Notes: generated by a model from the letters alone, not told the origin. A stretch of 64,000 bases of DNA from Janibacter sp. DB-40 (GCF_029510815.1 NZ_CP120360.1:3100001-3164000); one strand, 5' to 3'. Counted from the stretch's first letter, positions 50,706 through 59,645 are shown. Numbers and translations are program-made.

Positions 50706-52087
50706 TGCCTTCCCACCGCTTTCTCGTAGAGGCCGGTCAGCCGGCCGTCGGGGTCGTAGTCCTGTCGTACACGGGCGAGGTTCGCGCCGTCGTAGAGGCG
50801 GTCGAAGACCTCCCGGTCGTAGTAGGCCTCGGAGTAGAGGGACTTGTGCCCCCCGAGCTCGTGGACCTTGGCCTCGATGGCGCGGTTGAGCGGGCCGTTG
50901 GGCGCGTCGTCCCCGACGGGCACGGTCCCCCAGAAGCCGACGTTGACGTAGGTCACCCCCGGGCGAAGGGGGTAGGTCGGCCAGGTGCGCACCTCGCCGT
51001 CGACCTCCCGCAGGCGAAGGGGGCACAGCCAGACCGGACGCATGCCCACCTCGGCGTCGAACCACTCGAGGAACTCCGGCAGCCGGTCGACGGTGACCTC
51101 GACGTCCTGGATGACCCGCTCGCGCAGCGGGCGGCCGGCGCGGGCGTCGAGCCGGTCGACGACGTCGAAGCGCCGGTCGAGGCCGATGATCTTGTGGTAG
51201 ACGTCCGAGCGGCGCCAGCGCCGCGGCCAGACCCGACGGATGCGGGGGTCCTGCACGCCGAAGGCCCCCGAGCACCAGAACCAGTCGGTGTCCCAGCGCC
51301 AGAGGTAGTCGTGCATCGTCAGCAGGTCGGTGGTGCGCTGCTGCAGGGAGCGGTAGAAGATCTGCTGGCCGGTGTAGTCGCTCGTCGGCCCGGGCTCGTC
51401 GGTCCACGTCGCGAGGGTCAGGTACAGCTCGTCCGGGGAGAAGGCGACGCCGTCGAGCCCGTCCACCCGGGTCCCCTCGTGCTCACCCGCCGCGATGATC
51501 TGCTCGACGGCGCCGGCGAGCGCGGTCGCGTCGTGGAAGCGCAGGTGCCGCAGGGCCACCCGCGAGCGGACCGGTTCGAGCTCGATGTGCAGCCGGACGG
51601 CGTACCCGAGGGAGCCGTAGGAGTTGGGGAAGGCCGCGAAGAGGTCGGCGTGCTCGCCCTCGGGCGTGGCGGTGACGACCTCGCCGGAGCCGGTGAGGAC
51701 GTCCATCTCCAGGACGGACTCGTGCGGCAGCCCGTTGCGGAAGCTCGTGGCCTCGATGCCCAGGCCGGTGACCGCCCCGCCGAGGGTGATCGTGCGCAGC
51801 TGCGGCACGACGAGCGGGATGAGGCCGTGCGGCAGCGTGGCCGCGACGAGGTCCTCGTAGGTGCACATGCCCTGCACCTGCGCGGTGTGGTTGGTGGCGT
51901 CGACCTCGATGACGCTCGTGAGCCCCGAGACGTCGAGCCCGGGCGCGGCCGTGCCGGAGCGCGGCCGGAAGAGGTTCGATGTCTTCTTGGCCAGTCGCAC
52001 CGGTGAGCCGTGCGGGATCGCCTCGCGCGACCGGACGAGCCGCTCCACGGCCTCGTTGTGCGAGGCCCAGCCAACTACCTGCGCCAT
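50702..52087 (-). CDS. tmsA: TmsA-type FAD-binding oxidoreductase
   Basis: A 461-residue FAD-linked (BBE/VAO-type) oxidoreductase. FAD-domain parts: LTSVIEVDATNHTAQVQGMC, TYEDLVAATLPHGLIPLVVP, QLRTITLGGAVTGLGIEATS and NSYGSLGYAVRLHIELEPV; C-terminal part YPLRPGVTYVNVGFWGTVPV. It is thought to reduce the 10-methylene intermediate made by TmsB. ATG 52087 is used, since the open frame upstream is made of the 42-base repeats. ATGA overlap with tmsB. Confidence 0.9.
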   Translation of the reverse strand: MAQVVGWASHNEAVERLVRSREAIPHGSPVRLAKKTSNLFRPRSGTAAPGLDVSGLTSVIEVDATNHTAQVQGMCTYEDLVAATLPHGLIPLVVPQLRTITLGGAVTGLGIEATSFRNGLPHESVLEMDVLTGSGEVVTATPEGEHADLFAAFPNSYGSLGYAVRLHIELEPVRSRVALRHLRFHDATALAGAVEQIIAAGEHEGTRVDGLDGVAFSPDELYLTLATWTDEPGPTSDYTGQQIFYRSLQQRTTDLLTMHDYLWRWDTDWFWCSGAFGVQDPRIRRVWPRRWRRSDVYHKIIGLDRRFDVVDRLDARAGRPLRERVIQDVEVTVDRLPEFLEWFDAEVGMRPVWLCPLRLREVDGEVRTWPTYPLRPGVTYVNVGFWGTVPVGDDAPNGPLNRAIEAKVHELGGHKSLYSEAYYDREVFDRLYDGANLARVRQDYDPDGRLTGLYEKAVGRQ

Positions 52088-52145
52088 ACACGCAACTGTA
52101 GCCGAGCGGTGTGGGGGCCGACACCCGGTTTCGGCTCCCCCACAC

Positions 52146-52258
52146 CGCAACTGCCTGGGCTCGTGCAGACCAGCGGCCACCTCCCTTCGCAACTGCTTAG
52201 GCTCGTGCAGACGAGCGGCCACCTCCCTTCGCAACTGCTTAGGCTCTTGCGAAGTTCG
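52146..52258. repeat. Three copies of a 42-base repeat
   Basis: Copies start at 52146, 52188 and 52230 (exact 42-base period). The unit begins CGCAACTGCTTAGGCTC and continues GTGCAGACGAGCGGCC ACCTCCCTT. The last copy is closed by TTGCGAAG, giving the inverted repeat CTTCGCAA/TTGCGAAG. The core is the reverse complement of the 32.8 kb repeats. It separates tmsA from the alpha/beta hydrolase on the same strand. Confidence 0.8.
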
Positions 52259-52949
52259 CCACGACCGCGAGAGCGTCGCTCGGCGCCTCCCAGAGCGTGT
52301 TGTGGTCCCGCCCGTCGACGACGACCCGGTGCACGTCCGGGATGGCTGCGGCGAGCGCGGCGCTCATCTGCGGCGGCACGAGCGAGTCCTGCGCGCCGTG
52401 CACGAGCAGCGTCGGCACGCCGATCCGCGGGGCGAGCGCGTCGGTCTCCCACCGGTCCGGCACGAGGAGGCGCGGGAAGACCCGCACCACCCGACGCACC
52501 ATCGCCGTCATCGACGTGAAGGGGGAGACGAGGACGAGGCGGCCACCACCTTCGCCGTCGGTGAGGTGGCCGTCCGCGGTGAGGTGGGCCGCGACGGAGG
52601 AGCCGAGCGACTCCCCCACCAGCACGGTCTGCGCGGAGGTGAGCCCCTGCTCCCGCAGGTGCGCCAGCCCGTCGGCGGCCGCGGCCAGGATGGCCCGCTG
52701 GGTGGTCCGCTGCCCGGCGGCCGGTCCGTAGCCCGGGTACTCCACCGCCGCGAAGCCGAGCCCGTGGTGGGCGAAGAGGCCGGCGAGCGGGCTGACGGAG
52801 GCGAGGTCGGAACCGTTGCCGTGCATGTAGACGACCGTTCGACCACCGCTCGGGGCGGGCCGGTGGAGCAGGTGGGTACCGCCCTTCGTCGTCTCGTGCT
52901 CCGCACCGTCGTAGGAGGGGACGGGGTAGATCAGGCGCCGCAGCATCAC
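52239..52949 (-). CDS. Alpha/beta hydrolase
   Basis: A 236-residue serine hydrolase of the BAAT/YqkD-like type. Seen: GRTVVYMHGNGSDLASVSPL (oxyanion), VEYPGYGPAAGQRTTQRAI, nucleophile elbow TVLVGESLGSSVAAHL, acid in TLLVHGAQDSLVPPQM, His in VDGRDHNTLWEAP. Its stop codon TAA lies inside the last 42-base repeat, so the repeat defines the C-terminus. Its start overlaps the glutaminase stop by ATGA, suggesting coupling. Confidence 0.9.
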   Translation of the reverse strand: MMLRRLIYPVPSYDGAEHETTKGGTHLLHRPAPSGGRTVVYMHGNGSDLASVSPLAGLFAHHGLGFAAVEYPGYGPAAGQRTTQRAILAAAADGLAHLREQGLTSAQTVLVGESLGSSVAAHLTADGHLTDGEGGGRLVLVSPFTSMTAMVRRVVRVFPRLLVPDRWETDALAPRIGVPTLLVHGAQDSLVPPQMSAALAAAIPDVHRVVVDGRDHNTLWEAPSDALAVVANFARA

Positions 52950-54205
52950 GCCTCCGAGCGAAGGGGGGCCACCGGCGCCCCGTCACCGAGGTCCGGGTCG
53001 GGCAGCACGCCCTCCTCGTCGAGCAGGCGCACCTCGTGCCCCTCGAGCCGCAGTCGACGCAGGCACTCCAGCAGCATCCGGCGGGCGACATTGCGCACGG
53101 AGTGCACCCGGGAGAGGTCGAAGGCGACGATGCGCTCGTCCGGCGGGTTCGCCGAGATCCGCTCGACGACCCGCTCCGCTCCGGAGAAGCCGATCGTGCC
53201 GGCGAGCTCGTAGATGCGCACGAGGTCCTCGCCCACGCGCTCCACCCGTGAGGAGTGCATGACCGCCCGCGCCGGCGGGGCCACGGCCATGAGGTGCAGG
53301 CCCATGTCGCGGGAGAGCCGCTCGAAGGTCTCCACGCCACGCACGCTGTTGCCGTGGCCGTCCAGGCGCGGGGAGAACGAGGCGATGCCGACCTGACCGG
53401 GCAGGGTGCCGATGATGCCGCCGCCGACCCCGCTCTTGGCGGGGATGCCGACGGAGGAGGCCCAGTCCCCGGCCGAGTCGTACATGCCGCAGGTGAGCAT
53501 GACCGACAGCACGTGCCGCACGAGGGGCGGCTCGTAGATCCGCTCACCGGTGACCGGTTGGACGCCGCCGTTGGCGAGGGTCGCGGCCATGGCGGCGAGG
53601 TCGCGGGTCGTGACGTTGATGGCGCACTGGCGGGTGTAGGACTCGATGACCTCCCCGGCCGGCTCGGTGATGGTGCCGTGGTTGCGCAGCATGTGGATGA
53701 TCGCGAGGTTGCGGTCGCTCGTCGCGAGCTCGGACCGCCAGACCTTCTCGTTGACCGTCAGCTCGCGGCCGGCGAGGGCGGACAGGTGCGCCCGGATCTG
53801 CTCGAAGCGTTCCTCCGGGTCGGCACCGTCGCCGATGAGCGTGTGCGCGGTGATCGCTCCGGCGTTGATCATCGGGTTGCTCGGCCGGCCGGTACCCGGC
53901 TCGAGCGAGAGCTCGTCGAAGGGGTCGCCGGAGGGCTCGACGTCGATCGTGTCCAGCACCGCCTCCAGCCCGTGCTCCCGGATCGCCAGGCCGTAGACGA
54001 AGGCCTTGGAGATCGACTGGATCGTGAACTCGACGTCGCTGTCCCCGACCGCGTAGACGGTGCCGTCGAGCGTGGCCAGGGCGACTCCGAACCGATCAGG
54101 GTCGACCGATGCCAGCTCGGGGATGTAGGAGGCGGGCGCACCCCCGCGGTTGGGGGTGCATGCTGCCGCGACCTCCTGGAGGTAGTCGGGTACCGGGTTC
54201 TCCAT
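52946..54205 (-). CDS. glsA: Glutaminase A with C-terminal STAS domain
   Basis: A 419-residue fusion. Residues 1-305 are a serine-beta-lactamase-like glutaminase (glutamine to glutamate plus ammonia): DVEFTIQSISKAFVYGLAIR (Ser-x-x-Lys), SNPMINAGAITAHTLI, LNHG-type RNHGTI, SVGIPAKSGVGGGIIGTLPG. The C-terminal 110 residues form a STAS (anti-sigma-antagonist-like) domain with ERIVAFDLSRVHSVRNVARR and a final strand EVRLLDEEGVLPDP. Glutaminase-STAS fusions are known in actinobacteria. Preceded by a 271-base region with a structured inverted repeat. Confidence 0.94.
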   Translation of the reverse strand: MENPVPDYLQEVAAACTPNRGGAPASYIPELASVDPDRFGVALATLDGTVYAVGDSDVEFTIQSISKAFVYGLAIREHGLEAVLDTIDVEPSGDPFDELSLEPGTGRPSNPMINAGAITAHTLIGDGADPEERFEQIRAHLSALAGRELTVNEKVWRSELATSDRNLAIIHMLRNHGTITEPAGEVIESYTRQCAINVTTRDLAAMAATLANGGVQPVTGERIYEPPLVRHVLSVMLTCGMYDSAGDWASSVGIPAKSGVGGGIIGTLPGQVGIASFSPRLDGHGNSVRGVETFERLSRDMGLHLMAVAPPARAVMHSSRVERVGEDLVRIYELAGTIGFSGAERVVERISANPPDERIVAFDLSRVHSVRNVARRMLLECLRRLRLEGHEVRLLDEEGVLPDPDLGDGAPVAPLRSEA

Positions 54206-54328
54206 GCGCCCGATCGTGTCACGACGCGTCGGTCTCGTCCCCGATGACTGCCCGGGCGACGACCTCCCGCGCGACGGAGGGCCCTCCCGTATGCCAACGG
54301 CACTGGGCCCACCGCCCGGCGCCCCGTA

Positions 54329-54440
54329 GTTACGCGCGGGTACGACGTGCACTTGCGGGATGCACCGAATCACGAACCCCGGAAAGCAAAGGCTTCCCCG
54401 GTGAACGCCGGGACAAGTGGTGGTCGTACCCGCGCGTAAC
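54329..54440. repeat. 112-base element bounded by perfect 18-base inverted repeats
   Basis: Left arm GTTACGCGCGGGTACGAC (54329-54346) and right arm GTCGTACCCGCGCGTAAC (54423-54440) are perfectly complementary. The 76-base interior can form three small hairpins: GTGCA/TGCAC, GGAA.GC/GC.TTCC and CCCGG/CCGGG. Folded, this is a four-way, cloverleaf-like structure. It lies between the secreted endonuclease gene and glsA (both minus). A small RNA, a terminator or a miniature mobile repeat are all possible. Confidence 0.6.
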
Positions 54441-54476
54441 ATCGGCCGCTCCCGCCTCAGGCGAGCGGCAGCCCGA

Positions 54477-55661
54477 TCAGAAGATCGACTCGACCCACCC
54501 CGGGTGGTCGACGAAGGGGTTGCGGTTGCCCTGCCAGTTGGCGAAGATCCGCTCGTTGCGACGCTCCTCGAATGCGCTCGGCGGATCGACCTCGTTCCAC
54601 TGCTTGAGCGTCGAGAGCTTGCCCAGGTAGGGGACGGAGCCGTTGTCGACCTGGTCGTTGACCTCGAGGTCGGCGAAGCCGTCGCCCCCCTCGTAGCGGA
54701 CGGCCATGTAGAAGACCATCCGCGCGACATCGCCCTTGACCGCATCGCGCGGCTCCCACGAGTCCGAGTCGTGGTAGCTGCCGGTGGCCTCGTCGTGGGG
54801 CTCGCCGCCGTCGTCGAAGTCGAGGTTGCCGCGGGAGGAGTTGACGGTCGTGTCGGTGGGCCGCAGGTGGTGCAGGTCCGTCCCCGGCCCCATGGTCGTG
54901 CCGAGGTCACCGTGGCTCTTGGGCCACACGTGCTCGCGGTTCCAGTTGTCGACGCCGCCCCCGTTGTTGGACTTCGGGGAGGACTCGCCGGAGTACAGCA
55001 GGATGACGTCGCCCGTGCTCTGCGGGTTCTCGTCGACGTCCTTGATGCCCTCCCAGACGTCGTCGTAGCTCAGGACGGTCTGGTTGCTGATGATCCGGTT
55101 GAGCTCGGCACGCAGCGCCTCGCCGGTCAGGCCCTCGGTGCCGTCGTAGTAGCCGCCCGGATCCGGGTCGCCCGGGTCGCCGGGGTCACCGGGGTCGCCC
55201 GAGCCGTCGACGAGCTCGATCGAGCCGGTGTCCTTCAGCCCGCCGTGGGCGAAGTAGGACTCCAGGTCACCGGTGACGTCCACCTGCTCGCCGAGGTTGT
55301 CGGGGTTGGTCTGCAGGCCCCACTGCGAGCGCAGCGTCGAGGGGACCTGCACGTAGAGCATCCGCGAGGTGTCGGTCTCGCCCGGGCTCGCCGCGATCGC
55401 GATCGCGTAGTCGTTCGGGAAGTCGCTCGTGACCACCCGCTCGCTCGAGACCGGTTGACCCACGACGTACCCACGCACCGTCTGCGTGCTCCCGTCCTGC
55501 CGCACCAGGGCCTCGGCGACGGTGAGTGGCGTGGCGACTGCCGCAGAGGCCGTGGCACTCGGCGCGGTGACCGCCGAGGTCGGAGCGGCCGCGGCGACCG
55601 GGCCGGTGAGCAGGACGGCTGCACCGGTGGCGGCGAGCAGGCGGAGACGACGGGGTGTCAT
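54477..55661 (-). CDS. Secreted endonuclease I family nuclease
   Basis: A 394-residue exported nuclease. Signal peptide MTPRRLRLLAATGAAVLLTG with cleavage near VAAAAP. Residues about 45-155 form an OB-like domain (LTVAEALVRQDGSTQTVRGY, VDVTGDLESYFAHGGLKDTG), then a GDPGDPGDPGDPDPGG linker. The catalytic endonuclease I domain follows: RAELNRIISNQTVLSYDDVW, the active-site NWNREHVWPKSHGD, GTDLHHLRPTDTTVNSSRGN and VARMVFYMAVRYEG. Role is extracellular DNA/RNA degradation. Confidence 0.93.
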   Translation of the reverse strand: MTPRRLRLLAATGAAVLLTGPVAAAAPTSAVTAPSATASAAVATPLTVAEALVRQDGSTQTVRGYVVGQPVSSERVVTSDFPNDYAIAIAASPGETDTSRMLYVQVPSTLRSQWGLQTNPDNLGEQVDVTGDLESYFAHGGLKDTGSIELVDGSGDPGDPGDPGDPDPGGYYDGTEGLTGEALRAELNRIISNQTVLSYDDVWEGIKDVDENPQSTGDVILLYSGESSPKSNNGGGVDNWNREHVWPKSHGDLGTTMGPGTDLHHLRPTDTTVNSSRGNLDFDDGGEPHDEATGSYHDSDSWEPRDAVKGDVARMVFYMAVRYEGGDGFADLEVNDQVDNGSVPYLGKLSTLKQWNEVDPPSAFEERRNERIFANWQGNRNPFVDHPGWVESIF

Positions 55662-55680
55662 GGGGCGACCTCGGGGACGA

Positions 55681-55725
55681 CGAAGGGGGTGGGCCACCAC
55701 TCATCGTGGCGGCCCACCCCCTTCG
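55681..55725. terminator. Terminator hairpin downstream of the alcohol dehydrogenase
   Basis: Perfect 15-base-pair stem: CGAAGGGGGTGGGCC (55681-55695) and GGCCCACCCCCTTCG (55711-55725), 15-base loop. It is 43 bases beyond the dehydrogenase stop and just before the endonuclease ATG on the same strand, so it separates the two transcripts. Both arms carry the GAAGGGGG octamer that is frequent in this window. Confidence 0.8.
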
Positions 55726-55767
55726 CGCGGGTGAACGGTGGGTCAGGACTCCGTCCCGATATGACCC

Positions 55768-56805
55768 TCAGATGGTCGCGGCGTCGATGACGAAGCGGTA
55801 GCGCACGTCGGAGGCGACGACGCGGTCCCAGGCCTCGTTGACCTTCTCCGCGGGGATGACCTCGATCTTGGCGCCGATGCCCTTCTCCGCGCAGAAGTCG
55901 AGCATCTCCTGGGTCTCGGGGATGCCGCCGATGTTGGACCCGGCGAGGGACTTGCCGCCCATGATCAGCGAGAAGGCCGGCACGTCGAAGGGCTCGACCG
56001 GGCCGCCGACGTTGACCACGGTGCCCTCCGGGGCGAGCATCGACAGGTACTTCTTCATCGGCAGCTTCGCGCTGACCGTGTTGAGGATCAGGTCGAACTT
56101 CCCGCGCAGGTCGGTGAAGGTCTCCTCGTCACTCGTCGCGCGGTAGTCGACGGCCCCGAAGGCCAGCCCGTCCTCCTGCTTCTTCAGCGACTGGGACAGC
56201 ACGGTCACCTCGGCGCCGAGCGCGACGGCGAGCTGCACGCCCATGTGGCCGAGCCCGCCGAGGCCGACGACGGCGACCTTCGTGCCCTCGCCGACGTGCC
56301 AGCGGCGCAGCGGCGACCAGGTGGTGATGCCGGCGCACAGCAGGGGCGCGGCGACGTCGAGCTCCAGTCCGTCGGGGATGCGCAGCACGAAGTCCTCGGT
56401 GACCACGACGTGCGTCGAGTACCCGCCCTGGGTGATCGTGCCGTCGCGGTCGGTCGCGGCGTAGGTGCCGATCTGCTCCGGGCAGTACTGCTGGTTGCCC
56501 GCCTTGCAGGCGTCGCACTCACCGCAGGAGTTGACCAGGCAGCCGACGCCGACGCGGTCCCCGACGGCGTGGCTGGTCACCGCGGAGCCGACCTCGGCGA
56601 CGGTGCCGGCGATCTCGTGGCCGACGACGAGCGGGTAGGGGACCTCGCCCCACTCGCTGCGGGCGGTGTGGATGTCGCTGTGGCAGATGCCGGCGTAGGC
56701 GATCTCGATGAGGACGTCGTGCTCGCCGAGGTCACGGCGCTCGATGGTCGTCGGGGTCAGGGGTTCGGTGGCGGAGGGGGCCGCCCAGGCCTTCACGGTG
56801 CGCAC
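55768..56805 (-). CDS. Zinc-dependent NAD(P) alcohol dehydrogenase (YahK-like)
   Basis: A 345-residue medium-chain dehydrogenase of the cinnamyl-alcohol/YahK group that reduces aldehydes. Catalytic zinc ligands in [18 protein letters not shown] and [13 protein letters not shown]; structural zinc cysteines in [20 protein letters not shown]; Rossmann loop [23 protein letters not shown] 56805 has AGAGGAG about 8 bases upstream. Single gene with its own terminator at 55.7 kb. Confidence 0.94.
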   Translation of the reverse strand: MRTVKAWAAPSATEPLTPTTIERRDLGEHDVLIEIAYAGICHSDIHTARSEWGEVPYPLVVGHEIAGTVAEVGSAVTSHAVGDRVGVGCLVNSCGECDACKAGNQQYCPEQIGTYAATDRDGTITQGGYSTHVVVTEDFVLRIPDGLELDVAAPLLCAGITTWSPLRRWHVGEGTKVAVVGLGGLGHMGVQLAVALGAEVTVLSQSLKKQEDGLAFGAVDYRATSDEETFTDLRGKFDLILNTVSAKLPMKKYLSMLAPEGTVVNVGGPVEPFDVPAFSLIMGGKSLAGSNIGGIPETQEMLDFCAEKGIGAKIEVIPAEKVNEAWDRVVASDVRYRFVIDAATI

Positions 56806-56888
56806 GGGTGCGCTCCTCTCGTGGACGAAGGGGGTTCCCGCCCAGTCAACTCCTCACCCGCGTCATCGGCAAACCGCGTCGGCGCCAC

Positions 56889-58241
56889 CTACAGCGAGGC
56901 GAGCACCAGGGTCGCCGCGAAGACGACACCCGTGATGACGAGCGTCACGGTGGTGAACCCCATGACGTCGCGGATGCGCAGCCGCGCGATCGCGAGCATC
57001 GGCAGCGCCCAGAACGGCTGGATCATGTTCGTCCACTGGTCTCCGTAGGACACGCCCATGACGACGATCGCCGGGTCGACACCGAGCTGCTTGGCGGCGT
57101 CGAGGAAGATCGGCGCCTGGATCGCGAACTGGCCACCACCCGAGGGCACGAAGACGTTGACGATGCCACCGGCGAGGAAGGCCCACAGCCCGAGGGTCGA
57201 GTCGGTGGAGATGGAGACGAAGAAGTCCGCGAGGATCGTGACCAGCCCGGTGGCGGTCATGATGCCCATGATCCCGGCGTAGAGGGGGAACTGCACGAGG
57301 ATCTCGCCGACGTTCGCGGCGGCCTTGCTGACCAGCTGACCGAGCTCTCGCGCGTTGCGCACGAGCAGCAGCACGAGGCAGAGGAAGGTCCAGTTGACGA
57401 TGTCCAGCGTGAGCGCCATCCCCTCCTGGGCGAAGTAGACGACGAGGTAGGCCAGCAGGAAGAGGCCGATGACGAGCGTCACGCCGCGGGAGGTGTCGAT
57501 GCGGTCGGCCGGGGTCGAGCCCTCCGTCGTCTCGATGGGGTCGTTGCCCTGCGCGTCCTCGAGCGAGGCCCCCTTCGGCAGCTCGACGATGCGGTCGTCC
57601 CTGCTCGGGGCCATGAGCATCATCGCGCCGACGACGACCACCACGGTCGCCACCGCACCGATGATGTTCCACGAGGCGAAGATCGTCTCGCTGACGGGGA
57701 TGGTGCGCCCGATCTGCTCCTCGACGAAGCTGCCGGGGGTCGCGGCCGCCAGCGGGCCCGAGCCGGAGTAGCCCATGTGCCAGACGACGAAGCCGGAGTA
57801 GCCGGCGGCGACGAGCAGCGGGTAGTGCAGCCGGATGCCACGGTCACGACCGACGCGGGCCACCTCGATGGACAGCAGGGCGGCCACCACGAGCCCCAGT
57901 CCCCAGGTGAAGAGCGAGGCCACCGCGGCGCAGAGGGCGACGAAGCCGTATGCCTGCGCCGGGGTGCGCGGCACCCGGGCGAGGCGCTCGAGGAGCCGCC
58001 GCACCGGCCCGGTGTTGGCGAGCATGTAGCCCAGGAGCAGCACCAGCGCCATCTGGGTCATGAAGGCCAGCAGACCGGTCAGCCCGTCACCCCACGCCCT
58101 GACCACCTCGGTCGGGCCGCTGTCGGTGGCCAGCAGCGCCCCCACCGCGACGATGGCCGTGAGGACGACCGCGAAGACGAAGGCCGTGGGCAGGTACCGC
58201 TCGGCGAGACGGACCAGCGGCCGGGAGACGACCTTGAGCAT
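56889..58241 (-). CDS. atoE: Short-chain fatty acid transporter (AtoE family)
   Basis: A 450-residue membrane protein with roughly a dozen hydrophobic segments. Family marks: YLPTAFVFAVVLTAIVAVGA, GLTGLLAFMTQMALVLLLGY, GYSGFVVWHMGYSGSGPLAA, FPLYAGIMGIMTATGLVTIL, NVFVPSGGGQFAIQAPIFLD and SYGDQWTNMIQPFWALPMLA. AtoE-type proteins take up butyrate and other short-chain fatty acids. No acetoacetyl-CoA pathway genes lie next to it. Confidence 0.9.
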   Translation of the reverse strand: MLKVVSRPLVRLAERYLPTAFVFAVVLTAIVAVGALLATDSGPTEVVRAWGDGLTGLLAFMTQMALVLLLGYMLANTGPVRRLLERLARVPRTPAQAYGFVALCAAVASLFTWGLGLVVAALLSIEVARVGRDRGIRLHYPLLVAAGYSGFVVWHMGYSGSGPLAAATPGSFVEEQIGRTIPVSETIFASWNIIGAVATVVVVVGAMMLMAPSRDDRIVELPKGASLEDAQGNDPIETTEGSTPADRIDTSRGVTLVIGLFLLAYLVVYFAQEGMALTLDIVNWTFLCLVLLLVRNARELGQLVSKAAANVGEILVQFPLYAGIMGIMTATGLVTILADFFVSISTDSTLGLWAFLAGGIVNVFVPSGGGQFAIQAPIFLDAAKQLGVDPAIVVMGVSYGDQWTNMIQPFWALPMLAIARLRIRDVMGFTTVTLVITGVVFAATLVLASL

Positions 58242-58302
58242 GACGGGGCTCCTGTGTCTGGTGTGGCGTGGACCACCACAGGCTAGGACAGGCGATCCTG
58301 CG

Positions 58303-59256
58303 TCAGGGGCCGGGCGCGACCAGCAGCCGCAGCAGGGGCGCGGCGTCGGCGGGCAGGTCGGCGGCGGGGTCGAGCCAGCGCACCTCCTCGATCTCGGCCG
58401 CCGGCACCACCTCCGGCCGGGAGCGCCCCGTCAGGTGCGGGTGGCTGAAGACGCTGGCGATGAGCGGGCGGCCCGCCTCGTTGGCGGCCGCGGTGCGGTG
58501 CACCGCGACGAGGTCGAGCAGCTCCGGCTCGAGCACCAGCCCCAGCTCCTCCTCGACCTCGCGCACCGCACACCGCTCCGGCGCCTCGCCCGGCTCCGGC
58601 TTGCCGCCCGGGTGCATGAAGGAGGTCGTCCCCTTCTTGCGGACGGTCAGCACGTGCCCGTCCGCGTCCTCGAGCACGACGGCGCTGACGACGATCGCGT
58701 CACCGACGTCGCGCGGGCGGTCCGACGCCAGGGCGGCGTAGGCGAGGGAGTCAGTCCATTCCCCCTTGCTCCACCAGTCCTGCCGCCCCCGGGTCTCCAG
58801 ACGCATCCCGAGGCGCTCGCACAGGGCCGCCGAAGCAGTGTTGCGCGCGTCCATCTGCGCGCTGATGCGGTGCATCCCGTAGTGGGCGAAGCCGGCTTCG
58901 AGGACCGCGGCCGCCGCCTCCGTCGCGAAGCCGCGCCCCGCGACGTCCGGGTGGAAGGTCCAGCCGATCTCCCCCTTCGCCCCGGTCTCGTCGGTGGCCC
59001 ACAGGGCGACGTCGCCGATGACCCGGCCCTCGTGCTCGACGACGAGGGCGAGGGCGCGCGTCGGCGTCTCGATACCGGTGCGCGCGAGGCGCTTGGCGAG
59101 GTCCTCGCGACCCGACTCCCGCGACCACGGGTGGGTCAGGAGATAGCGCGCGACGTCTGGGATCGAGTAGTAGGCCAGCAGGGCGTCGAGGTCCGACTCG
59201 GCATGAGGACGCAGGATCAGTCGCTCGGTGCGGATCGGCAGGAAGGGGGTGGGCAC
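58303..59256 (-). CDS. GNAT acetyltransferase-Nudix hydrolase fusion
   Basis: A 317-residue two-domain protein. Residues 1-170 are a RimJ/RimL-like GNAT: RTERLILRPHAESDLDALLA, GEIGWTFHPDVAGRGFATEA (acetyl-CoA loop), DARNTASAALCERLGMR. Residues 185-317 are a Nudix domain whose box starts GGKPEPGEAPERCAVREVEE and continues ELGL, matching GX5EX7REUXEEXGU. The domains may act on the same small molecule or simply be co-regulated; both active sites look intact. Confidence 0.92.
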   Translation of the reverse strand: MPTPFLPIRTERLILRPHAESDLDALLAYYSIPDVARYLLTHPWSRESGREDLAKRLARTGIETPTRALALVVEHEGRVIGDVALWATDETGAKGEIGWTFHPDVAGRGFATEAAAAVLEAGFAHYGMHRISAQMDARNTASAALCERLGMRLETRGRQDWWSKGEWTDSLAYAALASDRPRDVGDAIVVSAVVLEDADGHVLTVRKKGTTSFMHPGGKPEPGEAPERCAVREVEEELGLVLEPELLDLVAVHRTAAANEAGRPLIASVFSHPHLTGRSRPEVVPAAEIEEVRWLDPAADLPADAAPLLRLLVAPGP

Positions 59257-59407
59257 GGCGTTCAGGATGCCCGCCGGAGGGGCGGTCGGTCACGTCCGCA
59301 TCCGGGCGTTCCGCCCACCGCCGCTCGGCCCGAGTCCCCCGGCATAGCGCATCCGGAGCGAACCTGACCGTTACCTGAGTGCGGCGTTCAGATTTCTTGA
59401 CCCCACC

Positions 59408-59424
59408 GTGACCATTTCGTGTCC
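59408..59424. promoter_or_regulatory. MtrA-like box ahead of the first NlpC/P60 gene
   Basis: GTGACCATTTCGTGTCC; on the reverse strand this is GGACACGAAATGGTCAC, two GNCAC half-sites 11 bases apart, like the direct-repeat GTMAC motif of MtrA. Almost the same 17 bases occur at 61559 before the second NlpC/P60 gene. MtrA controls cell-wall hydrolases in actinobacteria. A -10-like TAGTCT follows at 59433. Confidence 0.5.
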
Positions 59425-59461
59425 TGATGGGCTAGTCTCAACTTCGCCACCGCATCCAGCG

Positions 59462-59645
59462 GAGGCGCGGTGTGGTCGCCGAGCCCTGCCACCCACACCG
59501 GCACTGCACAAACAGGAAGTGGCAGGAACGGGGGACCCAGGACCTCTGGCCGACAGGCCTCGGGGTGAAGTCTCCGGCCCGGACACCCGGGCCACGGACG
59601 GGATGTCTCCATCCCAACCCGACAGCTAACCCCGTAGGCGCAGGA
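59462..59645 (+). ncRNA. Cyclic di-AMP riboswitch (ydaO-yuaA)
   Basis: The leader carries the hallmark segments of the ydaO class in order: GGTCGCCGAGCCCTGCC, GGCAGGAACGGGGGACCC, CTCGGGGTGAAGTC, and GACAGCTAACCCCGTAGGCG directly before the ribosome site CAGGAG and the ATG at 59653. In actinobacteria this class normally sits ahead of cell-wall hydrolase genes and lowers expression when c-di-AMP is high. It fills most of the 396-base gap upstream of the gene. Confidence 0.93.

Noticed and set aside
52088..52234. N-terminal extension of tmsA by about 49 residues
   Set aside because: The extension is translated repeat sequence (REVAARLHEP twice); the family domain starts after ATG 52087.
54329..54440. 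tRNA gene
   Set aside because: Cloverleaf-like folding is possible, but the closing stem is 18 base pairs and no anticodon loop, D-loop or proper T-loop consensus is present.
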